From an uncultured Ruminococcus sp. (GTDB lineage Bacteria > Bacillota > Clostridia > Oscillospirales > Ruminococcaceae), in assembly GCA_910577575.1 (NCBI GenBank), contig CAJTOG010000035.1, positions 1 to 19,539 of the forward strand: a stretch of DNA of 19,539 nt, read 5' to 3'. How positions within the stretch are numbered: position 1 is the first letter of the stretch; each line of letters starts with the position of its first letter. This document shows, piece by piece, positions 1 through 8,430 of the stretch. A program made the position numbers and the translations under genes. Under the pieces are notes generated by a model. That model did not search any database. It was not told where the DNA came from and worked only from the letters and a program-made list of their open reading frames with translations.

Positions 1-7
1 GATTGTT

Positions 8-751
8 ATGTTGGTATCAATTTTGGTTATGATTATATGTTTCTTGTTAAAGGATAGAAAAAAATACTCTAAGTTTTTATCTGTGCTTATATGTCTTGGC
101 GTTATAAATGTCTTTGGGATAACTGGTATAATTCATGCTTCATCTGAAAATATTAATAACTTTACTTATGAATACACTTACAGGATTGATAATTCTGATT
201 ATATCCATAAAATTATTGTTTCCTACAGCTTATCAGAAAACAATAACGGTAATTCTAACGACAATAACAATACATCTGATGAAAAGAAATTACAAGACGG
301 TTATGTAACAGATAATTTGGCACAGTTTAAAATGGAAGATAGATTTGACAGTCGAATGGATATAGTTAAAACTATGATGAGCAATACAAGATGTGAATTT
401 AAAAATGCTGAATATGGAGAAGACGGCAAAGGAACGGCTGATATTACAGTGTATTCTCCTGATATGGAAAAAATATTATCTGACGGAGTAAAGTTTGCTA
501 CAGAAAATCAAGAAATAATATCAAACTATAATGGAGAAAATTTACAGGAAAAATTTAATAACTGGGCGAATGATTATTCAATTGAATTAATAAACAGTAA
601 TAAATATGAACCACTTAAAACAGAATTGCCTATTACAATTTATAAAGAAAATAATCAATGGATTATTAATGTGGATTCAAAGCTAAATGACGCATTAACA
701 GGAAATGTAAGAATCTTTTTTGAAAATCAATTAGAGGATTTATATGGATAG
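8..751 (+). CDS. Membrane-anchored extracytoplasmic protein, probably 5'-partial
   Basis: I do not recognise the family. The first 15 or so residues are hydrophobic, a short basic stretch follows (KDRKK), and a second hydrophobic segment covers about residues 23-44. The remaining 200 residues are polar, Asn/Ser-rich and likely outside the cell. The frame is open to the window edge upstream of the ATG at 8 (codons ATT, GTT) and no ribosome binding site is visible, so the true start is probably outside and the first segment may be the end of a longer membrane region. It ends only 16 bases before the chosen start of the large secreted protein at 768, so the two are likely co-transcribed. A role as a membrane partner of that protein is inference from position only. 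Confidence 0.6.
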   Translation: MLVSILVMIICFLLKDRKKYSKFLSVLICLGVINVFGITGIIHASSENINNFTYEYTYRIDNSDYIHKIIVSYSLSENNNGNSNDNNNTSDEKKLQDGYVTDNLAQFKMEDRFDSRMDIVKTMMSNTRCEFKNAEYGEDGKGTADITVYSPDMEKILSDGVKFATENQEIISNYNGENLQEKFNNWANDYSIELINSNKYEPLKTELPITIYKENNQWIINVDSKLNDALTGNVRIFFENQLEDLYG

Positions 752-767
752 AAAGGAATGTTTAATT

Positions 768-3700
768 ATGAAAAAAATACTCTGTTTCTTTTTATCAATG
801 TTTTTATTAGTAAACATTGTAAATACGGATATTATACGGATAAATTCATCAGCAGAAGATAATACATCAGAATATGCTACAGTAAAGGTAATAACCAATA
901 ATACATCAGAAAAAATTGTGGAAGGTGCTGAAACTGGAGCAGATATAAAAACAAAAAAAGAAAAGAAAACTACATTAATTAAAAAAGATAATAAGATTTA
1001 TATGTCATTAGATGACATATGCGAATTTACAAGAACCAATAAAGAAAAAACTGACAATAAATATATATTAAGACAAGGGCTGCAAGAAATTACTGTTTTA
1101 ATTGAAGATAATGGAAATTCTAAATTAAAATCTTTTTACGGAGATTTTAACATACAAACAGTTACGGAAAATAATAAAGTGTATTGTGAACCTGAACCGC
1201 TTATGAGTCTGTTATTTGCTGACTGTAAATATTATGGTAACACCCTTTTAATTGATTTGCCACAATATACAGTATATGAAGCAGCAAATTTTGATTATTC
1301 TAAATACCAATCAGATGTTCTTCTTTCATTTGGAATGGATGAAAATGATAATATGGCTATGGGACTGTTTAAATGGGGATTAGTTGTACAAAGATTATGG
1401 GTTTCTTTTTCATCAGATAATATTTTAAAGTTAAATTATGGTATTTTTGCAAGAGATAATGCTAAGAGACAATATTATTATGAGATATTTAACGAAGTTT
1501 TAGGATATGATATATATTCCAATGAATCAGTTACAGAAGAAGAAACTAAAATTTATGAAAAAATAAACGACTTAGGTTCATTTTTGGAAAAAACACAAGG
1601 CAGAGATGTAAGCGATACACCTTTTACAGACTTTTATATTAGCTCTTATATTGACTCTTATGCAAAAAAAAGATTAAAAGATAATAATTCATTGTCTGTA
1701 TTTAATGATACAATAAGAGACTTGACAACAAACGGAAGAATAAATGAAAAGCTAAATTCCTATTTAAATCAATCGGGAAAAGATGTATTAACTAATATTC
1801 TTTTTAATTCAGCTTTAGAATATGTAAAACGAAATTCATACGATAGAAAAGTTTTGGAAATGTTTAAAACATTATATTCAGAAAATACAGTAAATAAATA
1901 CAATATTTCTTTTAATGAAACGGGTCAATTCTTTTTTCAGTGTGCAAGAGATTATTATAATTCCTGTGGCTCATTTGATGAAATTATTAAAGAAGTTACA
2001 TTTGATGAAAGTATAAATAAATTTTCAGAGATGATTATAAAGGGTTTATTTTCTGTAACAACTGCTGGAAAATCACAAGAAATCTTTGAAACATATGAAA
2101 CTGTTTTAACCGCTGAAAAATTGCAGGAATCAAATAGTTCATTTAAACCAATAGAGAAAATCAATAATTCTGCTAAATATTTTTGGTTAGCTGAAATGCA
2201 ATATACTACTGTATTAACTCTTGAAAAAATCAGTAAAAAAGCTGAAGAAAGTTTAAATAGCGAAGATATGGCAAATCTTGTTAGCAATTTCGATTTTTAC
2301 AATAGAGTTTCAGCAGTTATGATTAAAACTCTTGCTGATAGTTACCAGCTTCCGACAACTACAAAACGTGAAAAAGATTTAATAGCAAATAGTCAACAGT
2401 ATATAAATGAACTTTGTCAGAATGTTTACAAACTTGAATATTGCGAATATAATTTACCTACTAAAGAAGAATTGAATAATAAAAATTGTGACGTTTTTAA
2501 TAATTTCTTTAGTAAGCAACCAATTGAACCAACAGTCAACCATACAGCAGTAAATTTAATAGACAAAACCATACCCGAAATAATATCGCTTATGAATGGA
2601 GAATATCAGATTATTAAAACGGAAAGTGACGTATATATTTACATTCAGAATCAATCAGCATTCCACGGAATGGAATTTTATGTTTCTGTTTCTGGTGATG
2701 ATATTGTATCAGCGGCAAACACTGGAGAAGAAATTCGTAGTAATACATTAAAAGCGAAATTAGAAACAGGAGAACTAACCTTAAACGGAATACAAGTCAA
2801 TAATTCAGGAAAAGTAAGCGAAACTGTTCAAGCCGATATGGATTATAAATCATGCAGTAAAGTATTAGGAGATTTTAATTGTATCGGTGGTCCTGGTGGC
2901 TATTTAAGTGGTGATGTAAGTTCTATATTGTATGATTATAATGATAATAATGCAAAAGTTATATTGCATTTTAATATACCAGATGAAATATATAAAGATT
3001 TAAGCTTGGGTAAAATCCATTCTGTTTCATCAGAACAAATGGAATTTTATAACCCTAAATTAAAAAATGTTGTTATCAGAAAAGCAGAAACAGACACAGG
3101 TAATAACAACACATCTGAAAATGAAAACTGGCGACAGCTCTATGCAGATGAATTAAAAAGATATATGGCTTCTGATAAATATAATAATGATGCAATGTTT
3201 GATTTATATGACATTAATAACGATAATATTCCCGAATTATTTATATCAACTGGTATTTCTCATGCTAATGATTGCTTGATATATACAGTTTTGAATGGAA
3301 CATTGCAAAAACTTGAAAGATATGACGGATTCACTTATGGAGGATTTGGAACAATAAATTGCAGTTCGTCTATTCAAACTATTTTTAGTTCATGGTCTGG
3401 TATGGGATGTTATTTTGCAGATTATTATAAAATTCAAGACAATAAATTTATTCATACACTTAAGGCGTATAATATTTTTGATTTCGATTCAAAAAATACA
3501 ACTTATAAAATTAATGATGAAATTATTACAGTTGAAGAATATAATAAAGAAGTATCAAAATATGAAGCTGATGACTATATAGAAGTAGGAAGAAAATATA
3601 AACTTGATGAAGCAACAATAAATTCGGTATTGCTGAATATTGAAACTCCAAAAGAACCATTATTCACAGGCATAGTCAACACGGAAAAAGACCCGTTGAA

Positions 3701-4325
3701 TGTAAGAAAATCGCCGTCAACAGAAGCTGAAATTATTGGCAGGCTTGATAAGGGAAGTACAGTAACAGTATATTCTGAGACTGACGGCTGGTGTGAAATT
3801 GAATACAATGGCGGTATTGGTTACGTTTCAAAGGATTATATAAAAGTTAATTTAAACACATCTAATTCTATAATAAGTACGAAAGATGTTATAAATAATT
3901 TAACTTGTAGCAGCCAATTACAAGACGTCACTATAGCAAATACAACGTATAACTATAACCCTTGGAATGTAGTTGATGATGATGTATCTACCTGTTGGTC
4001 TGAGGGTATTTATGGAAAAGGCGAAAACGAATATTTATACCTTGAATTAAATAAATTATATACAATAAATGGAATTAAGATATATAATGGATTACAAACT
4101 AACAGCGATTTGTTTTATAAAAATTCAAGAGTAAAAAAATGTTCTTTAGAATTTTCTAATAATCAAAAACTTGAATATGAATTAAATGGTGAATGGGAAA
4201 ACTGTATTAATAATTTAGTTTTTAAAACACCAATCAATACAAGTTTTATAAAGATTACAATATTATCAACATATAATGGAAATAAATATGATGATACTTG
4301 TATTTCCGAAATTGAAATAATTTAA
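768..4325 (+). CDS. Large secreted multidomain protein with SH3b and discoidin/NADase-type glycan-binding domain
   Basis: The start is placed at 768, not the in-frame ATG at 744, because GAAAGGA (751-757) lies 10 bases upstream and the resulting N-terminus (MKKILCFFLSMFLLVNIV) is a classic signal peptide. The product is 1185 residues. About residues 60-170 resemble the copper-amine-oxidase-like stalk domain of Firmicutes surface proteins. About 170-600 is helical and unrecognised. Around 811-825 is a Ca-binding-like loop (DINNDNIPEL) as in dockerin/EF-hand-like Ruminococcus proteins. About 965-1026 is a bacterial SH3 domain (PLNVRKSPS, GIGYVSKDYI). From about 1038 to the end is a discoidin-like module (NPWNVVDDDVSTCWSEG) like the NADase-type glycan-binding domain. 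No catalytic domain is evident and no sortase motif is seen. A cell-wall or glycan-binding surface role is inferred from the modules. Confidence 0.85.
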   Translation: MKKILCFFLSMFLLVNIVNTDIIRINSSAEDNTSEYATVKVITNNTSEKIVEGAETGADIKTKKEKKTTLIKKDNKIYMSLDDICEFTRTNKEKTDNKYILRQGLQEITVLIEDNGNSKLKSFYGDFNIQTVTENNKVYCEPEPLMSLLFADCKYYGNTLLIDLPQYTVYEAANFDYSKYQSDVLLSFGMDENDNMAMGLFKWGLVVQRLWVSFSSDNILKLNYGIFARDNAKRQYYYEIFNEVLGYDIYSNESVTEEETKIYEKINDLGSFLEKTQGRDVSDTPFTDFYISSYIDSYAKKRLKDNNSLSVFNDTIRDLTTNGRINEKLNSYLNQSGKDVLTNILFNSALEYVKRNSYDRKVLEMFKTLYSENTVNKYNISFNETGQFFFQCARDYYNSCGSFDEIIKEVTFDESINKFSEMIIKGLFSVTTAGKSQEIFETYETVLTAEKLQESNSSFKPIEKINNSAKYFWLAEMQYTTVLTLEKISKKAEESLNSEDMANLVSNFDFYNRVSAVMIKTLADSYQLPTTTKREKDLIANSQQYINELCQNVYKLEYCEYNLPTKEELNNKNCDVFNNFFSKQPIEPTVNHTAVNLIDKTIPEIISLMNGEYQIIKTESDVYIYIQNQSAFHGMEFYVSVSGDDIVSAANTGEEIRSNTLKAKLETGELTLNGIQVNNSGKVSETVQADMDYKSCSKVLGDFNCIGGPGGYLSGDVSSILYDYNDNNAKVILHFNIPDEIYKDLSLGKIHSVSSEQMEFYNPKLKNVVIRKAETDTGNNNTSENENWRQLYADELKRYMASDKYNNDAMFDLYDINNDNIPELFISTGISHANDCLIYTVLNGTLQKLERYDGFTYGGFGTINCSSSIQTIFSSWSGMGCYFADYYKIQDNKFIHTLKAYNIFDFDSKNTTYKINDEIITVEEYNKEVSKYEADDYIEVGRKYKLDEATINSVLLNIETPKEPLFTGIVNTEKDPLNVRKSPSTEAEIIGRLDKGSTVTVYSETDGWCEIEYNGGIGYVSKDYIKVNLNTSNSIISTKDVINNLTCSSQLQDVTIANTTYNYNPWNVVDDDVSTCWSEGIYGKGENEYLYLELNKLYTINGIKIYNGLQTNSDLFYKNSRVKKCSLEFSNNQKLEYELNGEWENCINNLVFKTPINTSFIKITILSTYNGNKYDDTCISEIEII

Positions 4326-4349
4326 TATATTAAATAGGAGTGTTAAAAA

Positions 4350-4880
4350 ATGAAAAAGAAAAAACGGTATAACAAATTAATAGCATATTCGCTTACGAAC
4401 TTTTCAACGCTTGTTTTATTACTGCCAGTTGGCTTAATAATGCTATTCACAGAACAAAAGGCTATCGGAAGCGAGCTTGTTATGGCAGGTATTATAAGTA
4501 TACTTCCAACTATTTTACTGACATTGTACATAAACAGCAGAACGCCAAAAGGTGAACGTGTCGGAACTTGGATTCGTGCTTATTGGTTAGGTTTGCGGAT
4601 TGCTTTTAAAATTGCATTATTCTGTACATTAATTTTAATTCCTAAAATGTTGAGTTGGCAAATTGATATTTCACCCGAAGATTTAACAATAGATTCAGAA
4701 GATTCAGACCATTGGTATAATGAACGTGGAAAAGTTCGTGATAATGCAGGAAATGAATATAAAGTAGGGCGTTCTGGTGAATATGTTCAAGATAAAAAAG
4801 GTAATTGGCAAAAAGTAAATAGAGATGATAACGGCGACCCGTATATAGGCTCTGGAAGTGACAGAGAATATCTGAAATAA
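4350..4880 (+). CDS. Small membrane protein, unknown function
   Basis: The product is 176 residues. AGGAG at 4336-4340 sits nine bases before the ATG. Three hydrophobic segments are visible, at about residues 10-33, 41-60 and 82-103, after a basic N-terminus (MKKKKRYNK), so the protein is an inner-membrane protein. The last 70 residues are soluble and highly charged, with Trp/Tyr-Gly patterns (HWYNERGKVRDNAGNEYKVG) reminiscent of short beta repeats. No known family is recognised. It follows the secreted protein by 24 bases with no terminator between them and is itself followed by a terminator at 4971, so the three genes from the left edge probably form one operon. A role in export or anchoring of the secreted protein is possible but rests on position only. 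Confidence 0.75.
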   Translation: MKKKKRYNKLIAYSLTNFSTLVLLLPVGLIMLFTEQKAIGSELVMAGIISILPTILLTLYINSRTPKGERVGTWIRAYWLGLRIAFKIALFCTLILIPKMLSWQIDISPEDLTIDSEDSDHWYNERGKVRDNAGNEYKVGRSGEYVQDKKGNWQKVNRDDNGDPYIGSGSDREYLK

Positions 4881-4970
4881 AATATTTCAGTATATGTAAA
4901 TTACAGAAACAGCAATTACTTAAAATATAAGTAATCTTAATCCCCCGAAAACAGAATATTAAAAAAGTCC

Positions 4971-5008
4971 CCGTTATGTTCTTTTAAAACATAACGGAAA
5001 TTTTTTTA
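4971..5008 (+). terminator. Rho-independent terminator of the envelope operon
   Basis: A perfect 10-bp stem, CCGTTATGTT (4971-4980) with AACATAACGG (4988-4997), has a 7-base loop and is followed by seven T residues (5001-5007). The A-run upstream (4961-4966) makes it usable on the minus strand too, where it would end the gene fragment at 5040-5399. Confidence 0.88.
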
Positions 5009-5039
5009 ACTGTAGGTCACTAAGGGGTTAAGGAAAACT

Positions 5040-5399
5040 TTACTTCACAAGTTCGTCAAATTCTTCAAGATGCTTGATTCTTAGGGTAATTCTTTGGTGG
5101 CTTGCTGTCATTTTCTGAATTATTGAGCTGTTGTCACCCAAAGAAATTTTTTCAGTCTTGATTTTTTCTTTACCTGTTCCAACGTGTATCAATGATTTTC
5201 CCTTAGCCGTCAGAAAATAAATATATGGTACTCCATATAAGAATTTTCTGCGTTCTATATACTCGGCTTCTGTTAAAATTTTAAATCTTTTGTCTGTTGC
5301 TCCCTGTCCTAAAAACCCTGCTAAAAATCTTATGTGCCGTCTATCTCTCTTAAAATTAACTCGTCTCTCTCGGTCACTCTCAACTGTTCCACCACCTAT
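5040..5399 (-). pseudogene. Winged-helix (replication-relaxation-like) protein fragment, N-terminus missing
   Basis: On the minus strand an open frame of about 119 codons ends with TAA at 5042-5040. Its residues have a coherent protein character: a basic start (SDRERRVNFKRDRRHIRFL), then TEAEYIERRKFLYGVPYIYF followed by LTAKGKSLI. That pattern of a Tyr/Arg wing followed by LTxKG is typical of winged-helix domains of replication-relaxation and mobilization regulators on Clostridial elements. No ATG, GTG or TTG exists in this frame between the upstream stop and the coding-like part. AGGTGG at 5397-5392 with a TTG is in another frame. The gene is therefore likely 5'-truncated or frameshifted. 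The family call is tentative. Confidence 0.5.
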
Positions 5400-5465
5400 T
5401 AATATATAATTAAATAATAATAAAAATTAAAAATATAAATATAAATAAATAATATAACTTAATTA

Positions 5466-5584
5466 GTAACTGTGCTGTATTGCAAATATAATTTATTATA
5501 TGTATTGCACGATGTTACAGTGGGGTCTCGTATGAAATAGGAGACCCCACTGTAACATCGGCAATTGAAATTCAGCACAGTTAC
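5466..5584. repeat. Large nested inverted repeat (cruciform-capable)
   Basis: The inner arms are a perfect 20-bp inverted repeat (5510-5529 and 5541-5560) around an 11-base loop. One bulged A (5509) leads to five further pairs (5504-5508 with 5561-5565). The outer arms are a perfect 12-bp pair, GTAACTGTGCTG (5466-5477) and CAGCACAGTTAC (5573-5584). A 9-bp direct repeat TGTATTGCA occurs at 5476-5484 and 5501-5509, so the inner stem can form in two registers. There is no T-run, so it is not a simple terminator. It lies upstream of the tnpW-like gene in the remnant of a serine-recombinase element. An origin, a recombination site or a MITE-like remnant are all possible. Confidence 0.85.
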
Positions 5585-5597
5585 AGACTTTTTAGTT

Positions 5598-5708
5598 ATG
5601 TTTTATTTTTATTCAGTGTCTGATGTGATTGGAACACTTTTGTCATGGGTTGGTAGAACAGGTAAATTTTCAAAATGGGACTTGCATAGACAGATTTTTC
5701 ATACATAA
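5598..5708 (+). other. Short open frame of 36 codons before tnpW; coding doubtful
   Basis: Between the nested inverted repeat and the tnpW start the only noteworthy content is this ATG-initiated frame, ending ten bases before the tnpW ribosome binding site. It has no ribosome binding site. Its residues (SVSDVIGTLLSWVGRTGKFS) look protein-like, but no family is recognised. It may be the tail of a disrupted gene, since the same frame is open for several codons upstream of the ATG. Confidence 0.2.
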
Positions 5709-5731
5709 AAATGGTATGGGAGGTTATGTTT

Positions 5732-5902
5732 ATGAAAGAAAACACAATGCCAGCAGAAAAAAAGGATAATACATATACGGTTGAAATTGATAAAAATGTA
5801 TTTCATGTAATCAGTAAATTTCAGGGAACAGAAACAGCAGGCAAAATAATTTATGATTTAGCGGTAAAACGTATTCTGTATGAAGATACTGCAATAATTT
5901 AA
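5732..5902 (+). CDS. tnpW: TnpW family small transposon protein
   Basis: The product is 56 residues from the ATG at 5732. That start is preferred over ATGs at 5711 and 5726 because GGGAGG (5718-5723) is eight bases upstream of it. The core reads TYTVEIDKNVFHVISKFQG then TAGKIIYDLAVKRIL. This matches the TnpW pattern of Tn4451-type mobilizable elements: a short two-stranded start, a conserved aromatic, and a C-terminal helix with basic ending. The biochemical role of TnpW is not established. It is followed by a large serine recombinase of the TnpX type, which is its usual neighbour and supports the call. Confidence 0.72.
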   Translation: MKENTMPAEKKDNTYTVEIDKNVFHVISKFQGTETAGKIIYDLAVKRILYEDTAII

Positions 5903-5942
5903 AATTTTAAAATAGTAACAAAATCAACTGGAAAATGCTGTT

Positions 5943-5964
5943 TGTACATGTTATAATAAGTACA
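5943..5964 (+). promoter_or_regulatory. Possible promoter with flanking palindrome before the serine recombinase
   Basis: A consensus -10 box TATAAT (5952-5957) lies inside an inverted repeat TGTAC (5943-5947) and GTACA (5960-5964). The -35 region at the proper distance (TGGAAA, 5929-5934) is poor. If used, this promoter would drive the recombinase at 6016, and the palindrome could be bound by a regulator. Confidence 0.35.
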
Positions 5965-6015
5965 GAAAATTATATTTGTCCGGTTGGTTTTTGTTGTATT
6001 CAGAGGAGGTCACAA

Positions 6016-7338
6016 ATGGGAATACAACAATTTTATTCCGTCGCTGTTTACTGCCGTTTATCGGTTGATGACGGAACTGACTCGGAAAGCATGAGCATTG
6101 CAAGTCAGAAAACAATGCTTACAGAATACGTAAAAAAACAAGGCTGGAAACTGGTTGAAATTTATGTTGATGACGGTTACAGCGGTGTGAATTTTGAACG
6201 TCCTGCATTTCAAAGAATGATACATGATATTGAACAGGGCAGAATTAATCTTGTCATTGTCAAGGATTTATCAAGACTGGGAAGAAATTACATTATGTGC
6301 GGACAGTACACAGAGATATATTTTCCTGAAAAAAATGTGCGATTTATTGCACTGAATGACGGGATTGACACACTTTATTCAAACAATGATATTGCACCGT
6401 TCAAAAATATCTTAAATGATATGTATGCAAAGGATATTTCTGTGAAAATCCGTTCTTCACTGCACGCAAAAGCAAGAAAAGGCGAATTTCTTGCACCCTA
6501 TGCACCGTATGGATTTTTGAAAAGTCCAGAAGATAAGCATATTCTGATAATCAATGAGGAAATCGCACCTCACATCAGAAGAATGTTTGAAATGAGTGTT
6601 TCAGGAATTTCTACAAAGAAAATTGCAAAAATTCTTGAAAAGGACGGAATTTTGACACCGCTTGACTATCGAAATTTCAGAAGTCACAATGCAAAAGACG
6701 GAAGATTTCAAAAAAAATATTCATGGGCTGGAGCTGTTGTCAGACAGATTTTGAGAAATCCCGTTTATGCAGGTCATAACGTGCAATGCAGAAAACGTGT
6801 GCAGTCTTACCGCACAAAGAAAATTGTACCAAACAAACGTGAAGACTGGATTATTGTGGAAAATACTCATCAGGCAATTGTCAGTCAGGAATTGTTTGAC
6901 GCTGTACAAAAAGCACTTGACGGAAGAATACGCTTTGTCAAAAGAACAGGCGAACCGCAGATATTTTCAAAACTGTTTTACTGTGCAGAATGCGGAAGAA
7001 GTATGCTTCATCATGACAGAACTAATCACCCTAAGTACTATTCATGCGGAAAATACCGTGCAGACGGTGCAGAAGCCTGTACATCTCACCATATTACATA
7101 TGACAATATCTGTGAAATTGTCTTGAAAGATATTCAAAAGCATGTAAAACTTGTGGAAGAAGATGAGGGACGTGCAATTCAGAAAATTCTTTTGATTTGT
7201 TATAACTCCTACTTTTATAATGAGATTTACGGTAGATTTGTCTGGAATTCAAAATGGACACCAAAATCAATACATCTCAAAATCAGAAACAAAAACGAAA
7301 AAGAATGGTCTCCAAATTTCAGTGTACGATTAATATAG
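6016..7338 (+). CDS. Large serine recombinase, TnpX/TndX type, with abnormal short C-terminus
   Basis: Start 6016 follows AGGAGGT (6004-6010). The product is 440 residues. Residues 8-150 are the resolvase catalytic domain: YCRLS carries the nucleophile Ser, followed by SIASQKTML, YVDDGYSGVNFERPAFQ and VKDLSRLGRNY. About 165-290 is the recombinase domain (APYGFLKSPEDK, ILRNPVYAGHN). About 310-375 is the zinc-ribbon domain (FYCAECGRSMLHH, then CGKYRADGAEAC). TnpX-type enzymes are usually near 600-700 residues and continue into a coiled coil and DUF4368. Here the sequence turns atypical after EEDEGRAIQKIL and ends about 50 residues later, so the DNA-binding tail is missing. The catalytic part looks intact, but activity as an integrase is doubtful. 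The TnpW neighbour indicates a Tn4451-like element remnant. Confidence 0.9.
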   Translation: MGIQQFYSVAVYCRLSVDDGTDSESMSIASQKTMLTEYVKKQGWKLVEIYVDDGYSGVNFERPAFQRMIHDIEQGRINLVIVKDLSRLGRNYIMCGQYTEIYFPEKNVRFIALNDGIDTLYSNNDIAPFKNILNDMYAKDISVKIRSSLHAKARKGEFLAPYAPYGFLKSPEDKHILIINEEIAPHIRRMFEMSVSGISTKKIAKILEKDGILTPLDYRNFRSHNAKDGRFQKKYSWAGAVVRQILRNPVYAGHNVQCRKRVQSYRTKKIVPNKREDWIIVENTHQAIVSQELFDAVQKALDGRIRFVKRTGEPQIFSKLFYCAECGRSMLHHDRTNHPKYYSCGKYRADGAEACTSHHITYDNICEIVLKDIQKHVKLVEEDEGRAIQKILLICYNSYFYNEIYGRFVWNSKWTPKSIHLKIRNKNEKEWSPNFSVRLI

Positions 7339-7452
7339 GGAATCCGCACAATATTGAGAAACGTTGTGACATTATTTTTCGAGTTTGTCAGTTTGGGTAT
7401 TTGAAGGCTTGGAAATTGTTCCTCTAAAGCAAGCCGAAAAATCTATTTGGAC

Positions 7453-7484
7453 AAACCTGTTCACAAAAAAATGTGTACAGGTTT
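7453..7484 (+). terminator. Terminator-like hairpin, copy 1
   Basis: Arms AAACCTGT-T-CACA and TGTG-T-ACAGGTTT pair over 12 bp with one T-T mismatch around an A-rich loop, followed by TATTTTATATA. It is placed after the large serine recombinase, whose transcript it may end. The identical hairpin recurs at 8064-8095. Confidence 0.6.
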
Positions 7485-7551
7485 ATTTTATATAAATGAG
7501 TAAAAACTAATAATTAAATCAATGATACAAATTTAATTTATGTAGGCTAAA

Positions 7552-7790
7552 ATGGAAACACAAAAGAGAATATCATTTTGATACACAATAAATAATACGA
7601 ATTAAATTGTGATTCATGAGGAACAGGCAGAGATAGTAAAACTTATATTTGAACTTTACTCGTCCGACCAGTCACTGTCAAATATATCTTGGAAATGTAC
7701 CGCATTCCATCGCCAAGCAATAAACTTTTATGGGGCAGGTAAATCATAAATAACATTTTGTCAAATGAAAATTATATTCGTAATATCATA
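7552..7790 (+). pseudogene. Dead copy of the recombinase-domain gene
   Basis: Reading from the ATG at 7552 gives METQKRISF then TGA, further on a TAA, then a clear stretch HEEQAEIVKLIFELYSSDQS before a frame change. Aligned to the intact copy at 8185-8523 it carries two in-frame stops and an eight-base deletion after SNIS. Similarity fades around 7790. It is a degraded duplicate of the same lone recombinase (PF07508-type) domain gene and is not expected to be translated into a working product. Confidence 0.75.
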
Positions 7791-8054
7791 GGCTCACATT
7801 TAATTAGTATGTCGGATAATTTCACCCCCAAAAAGTAATATTTATCTGGAAAGATTGTAAGTGTTAACCAAACCCTAACCTGCCCAAGCCCGAAATAGTA
7901 TCATTTGCTTGGTTACTTTTCATCATGTCTGTAAGATTGATCGAACAGAAATATAAAAATGAGAAAGGTATGGCATTTGACATACTAAAAGAAAACGTGA
8001 AATGCAAAAGAAAACGCAAGCAAAAGTTTATTAAAATAAGCGTTCTTTGGCAGT

Positions 8055-8430
8055 TATTTGGACAAACCTGTTCACAAAAAAATGTGTACAGGTTTGTTTT
8101 ATATAAATCAGTAAAAATCGACAAAATAGTCAAGGATACAGAGTGGAACTTTGTATTCTTTTTGTTTAGAGAGGAATTTTAATTATGGAAAAACAAAAAC
8201 GAATATCATTTGGATACACAAGAAACGAAATGAATGAAATTGTAATTTACAAGGAACAGGCAGAAGTAGTAAAACTCATATTTGAGCTTTACTTATTTGA
8301 TCAATCACTGTCAAATATATCAAAATACTTGGAAATGTACCGCATTCCATCCCCCAGTAATAAACCAGTGTGGGGTAGACAAATAATAAATAACGTTTTG
8401 TCAAATGAAAATTACATTGGCAATATTGAT
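8055..8430 (+). repeat. Diverged direct repeat, copy 2
   Basis: This is the partner of 7444-7790. The hairpin part is identical. The spacer between hairpin and gene is longer here (about 90 bases against 67), and the coding part is open. The better state of this copy suggests that it is the younger or the selected one. Confidence 0.7.
8064..8095 (+). terminator. Terminator-like hairpin, copy 2
   Basis: The stem-loop is identical to that at 7453-7484 and is followed here by TGTTTTATATA. It lies about 90 bases upstream of the recombinase-domain gene at 8185, so it either ends upstream transcription or acts in the leader of that gene. Confidence 0.6.

Larger units (their letters stand above)
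7444..7790 (+). repeat. Diverged direct repeat, copy 1 of a hairpin plus recombinase-domain unit
   Basis: The segment 7444-7484 is identical to 8055-8095 (offset 611), and similarity continues through about 7552-7790 against 8185-8430 (offset about 633) with indels. The two copies are separated by about 265 bases (7791-8054) in which I see no convincing gene. The stretch 7339-7443 likewise shows nothing beyond the end of the recombinase. The duplication includes a terminator-like hairpin followed by the start of a recombinase-domain gene, so it looks like a past tandem duplication or two insertions of related elements. Confidence 0.75.

Noticed and set aside
1955..2287. Minus-strand frames inside the large secreted protein gene (also 3575-3808)
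   Set aside because: They are antisense shadows of a well-supported coding frame with no start signals of their own.
6767..7126. A 119-codon frame within the serine recombinase
   Set aside because: It overlaps the zinc-ribbon and recombinase domains read in the correct frame; it is a shadow frame.
7925..8182. An 85-codon plus-strand frame in the spacer between the duplicated units
   Set aside because: It has no ribosome binding site, runs through the repeated hairpin, and ends just before the real gene at 8185; the residues match no family and the second half is low-quality.
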